From the NCBI GenBank assembly GCA_012520575.1, contig JAAYOB010000007.1, positions 62,001-126,000 of the forward strand: DNA of 64,000 nt. The letters run 5' to 3'. The DNA is from Candidatus Stramentimicrobium fermentans. Its GTDB lineage: Bacteria; Atribacterota; Phoenicimicrobiia; Phoenicimicrobiales; Stramentimicrobiaceae. Shown in pieces: positions 63,280 to 64,000 of the stretch; positions within the stretch are counted from its first letter, which is position 1; the number at the start of each line of letters is the position of its first letter. The notes under the pieces were generated by a model. It worked only from the letters and a program-made list of their open reading frames with translations. It had not been told where the DNA came from and did not search any database. The position numbers and the translations under genes were made by a program.

Positions 63280-64000
63280 CTATTCTTTCAATATTAGCAA
63301 TAGCCTTTCCTTATATTTCATATTAATTTCCTGCAGTGGTATTTCTTCCTGGTTAACTTTTTGCAAGGCCGATTCCAATAAATACCATTCATTTATCAAT
63401 TGCTCTCCATTTTCTATTCTAACTTTTATCTTATTATTGCTGTGAAAGATTAAGAACTCATCTTTGGAAATGATTTGTATCTTATAAAATTGTCCGGGGA
63501 AAAGGTTATCCAGTCCATAGATTATTCTTTGTATTTCTAAATATTCTCGATTATCAATAACTTCTCCCGGTCGTCTATTGCCAACATCCAGGCCGGTTAT
63601 CAGATACTGTCTGAAATCAGTATTCAGCTGTTCAAAGCGTTCCAGAATTATGCCTTCTTCCGTAACCAAATAATAACGGTTATGGGCATAGATAAGGGCT
63701 CCCGGCTTGCGTTCTTTAATGTTAATATCCAAGTGATTGGGTAATACTTTTTTCAAGACGGCTTCTTGAACCCAAGGATTTTTTAGTATTTTTTCACGTG
63801 TTCCTTTAATATCAAAATGAAAGATATTATGAGAACCCTTTATTTCAGCCTGCTCTAAAATAGCGTCTTTGCTAAGATAATAATTCCCTCGAAATGTAAT
63901 TCGGGATACATCAAACCAGGAAGAGGTAAACATAAAGGAAAATACAATCCAACCGGAAAACCCTATAACAATGTAAAGCATCAAAATTTTAAATAAATTA
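63280..64000 (-). CDS. ftsQ: Cell division protein FtsQ (5' end probably outside the window)
   Basis: Bitopic divisome protein. A membrane helix (LMLYIVIGFSGWIVFSFMF) is followed by a POTRA domain (FDVSRITFRGNYYLSKDAIL, NPWVQEAVLKKVLPNHLDI) and the FtsQ beta domain (YYLVTEEGIILERF). The track begins at a TTG-ATG pair at 63984, but no ribosome site precedes it, and the same frame stays open to base 64000 with plausible residues (NLFKILM), so a cytoplasmic tail probably starts beyond the window. It precedes ftsA by 82 bases. Confidence 0.9.
   Translation of the reverse strand, partial: NLFKILMLYIVIGFSGWIVFSFMFTSSWFDVSRITFRGNYYLSKDAILEQAEIKGSHNIFHFDIKGTREKILKNPWVQEAVLKKVLPNHLDINIKERKPGALIYAHNRYYLVTEEGIILERFEQLNTDFRQYLITGLDVGNRRPGEVIDNREYLEIQRIIYGLDNLFPGQFYKIQIISKDEFLIFHSNNKIKVRIENGEQLINEWYLLESALQKVNQEEIPLQEINMKYKERLLLILKE

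Noticed and set aside
1-64000. CRISPR arrays, complete insertion sequences, prophage genes or rRNA
   Set aside because: Looked for regular repeats, transposase motifs, phage structural genes and rRNA sequence; none was seen.

Overview
The window reads as an AT-rich bacterial chromosome (most genes on the minus strand) from an anaerobe. Evidence for anaerobic life: a rubredoxin-flavodiiron protein pair and a phosphofructokinase with pyrophosphate-type active-site residues. The repertoire mixes Gram-positive-like traits (GatCAB, RemA/DUF370, YicC, DivIVA, YggT, RqcH, a T-box before ileS, strong AGGAGG-type ribosome sites, many TTG starts) with a single DnaE-type replicative polymerase. A deep-branching low-GC anaerobic phylum, for example Atribacterota, would fit, but that is inference and a Firmicute-like or Synergistota-like lineage cannot be excluded from this window.

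Layout. 1-8 kb: 5' part of rho, a nucleotidyltransferase, pyrG, a UPF0173-type metallohydrolase, a HARE-HTH protein, a gamma-carbonic-anhydrase-like protein and uvrC. 8-23 kb: genome maintenance and glycolysis (uvrA, uvrB, coaE, polA, tRNA-Leu, dnaE, a PPi-type pfk, fba). 23-29 kb: the least ordinary block, with an RNase HI-SWIM-dehydrogenase fusion, a LOG/TIGR00725-type protein whose 5' end carries an 11-G run, a plus-strand pair of unrecognised genes with its own promoter and terminator, an MFS transporter and a small exported protein. 29-36 kb: rubredoxin/flavodiiron protein, then ligA-gatC-gatA-gatB. 36-41 kb: a PpiC/SurA-type foldase, a VanW protein, tRNA-Gly, a small membrane protein, the rotted end of a flavoprotein gene, thrC and tRNA-Pro. 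41-51 kb: one long housekeeping operon yicC-remA-gmk-coaBC-priA-def-fmt-rsmB-PASTA-dprA driven by a near-consensus promoter. 51-64 kb: rqcH, then the division cluster read backwards as rluD-lspA-ileS(T-box)-divIVA-yggT-[island]-ftsZ-ftsA-ftsQ.

The most informative irregularities are these. (1) A GC-richer 1.8-kb island of gene debris lies between ftsZ and yggT: a chimeric, frameshifted HcnA/HcnB-like gene, two intact-looking iron-sulfur genes and a livF scrap. (2) The PriA homologue has lost all recognisable helicase motifs but kept its eight cysteines. (3) UvrC is about 100 residues short between its UVR motif and its nuclease domain. (4) RNase HI, a SWIM zinc finger and a 2-hydroxyacid dehydrogenase form one reading frame. 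(5) PolA has a proofreading domain without its first catalytic motif. (6) A poly-G tract decides the reading frame of the LOG-family gene. No CRISPR array, rRNA operon, complete insertion sequence or prophage was seen.
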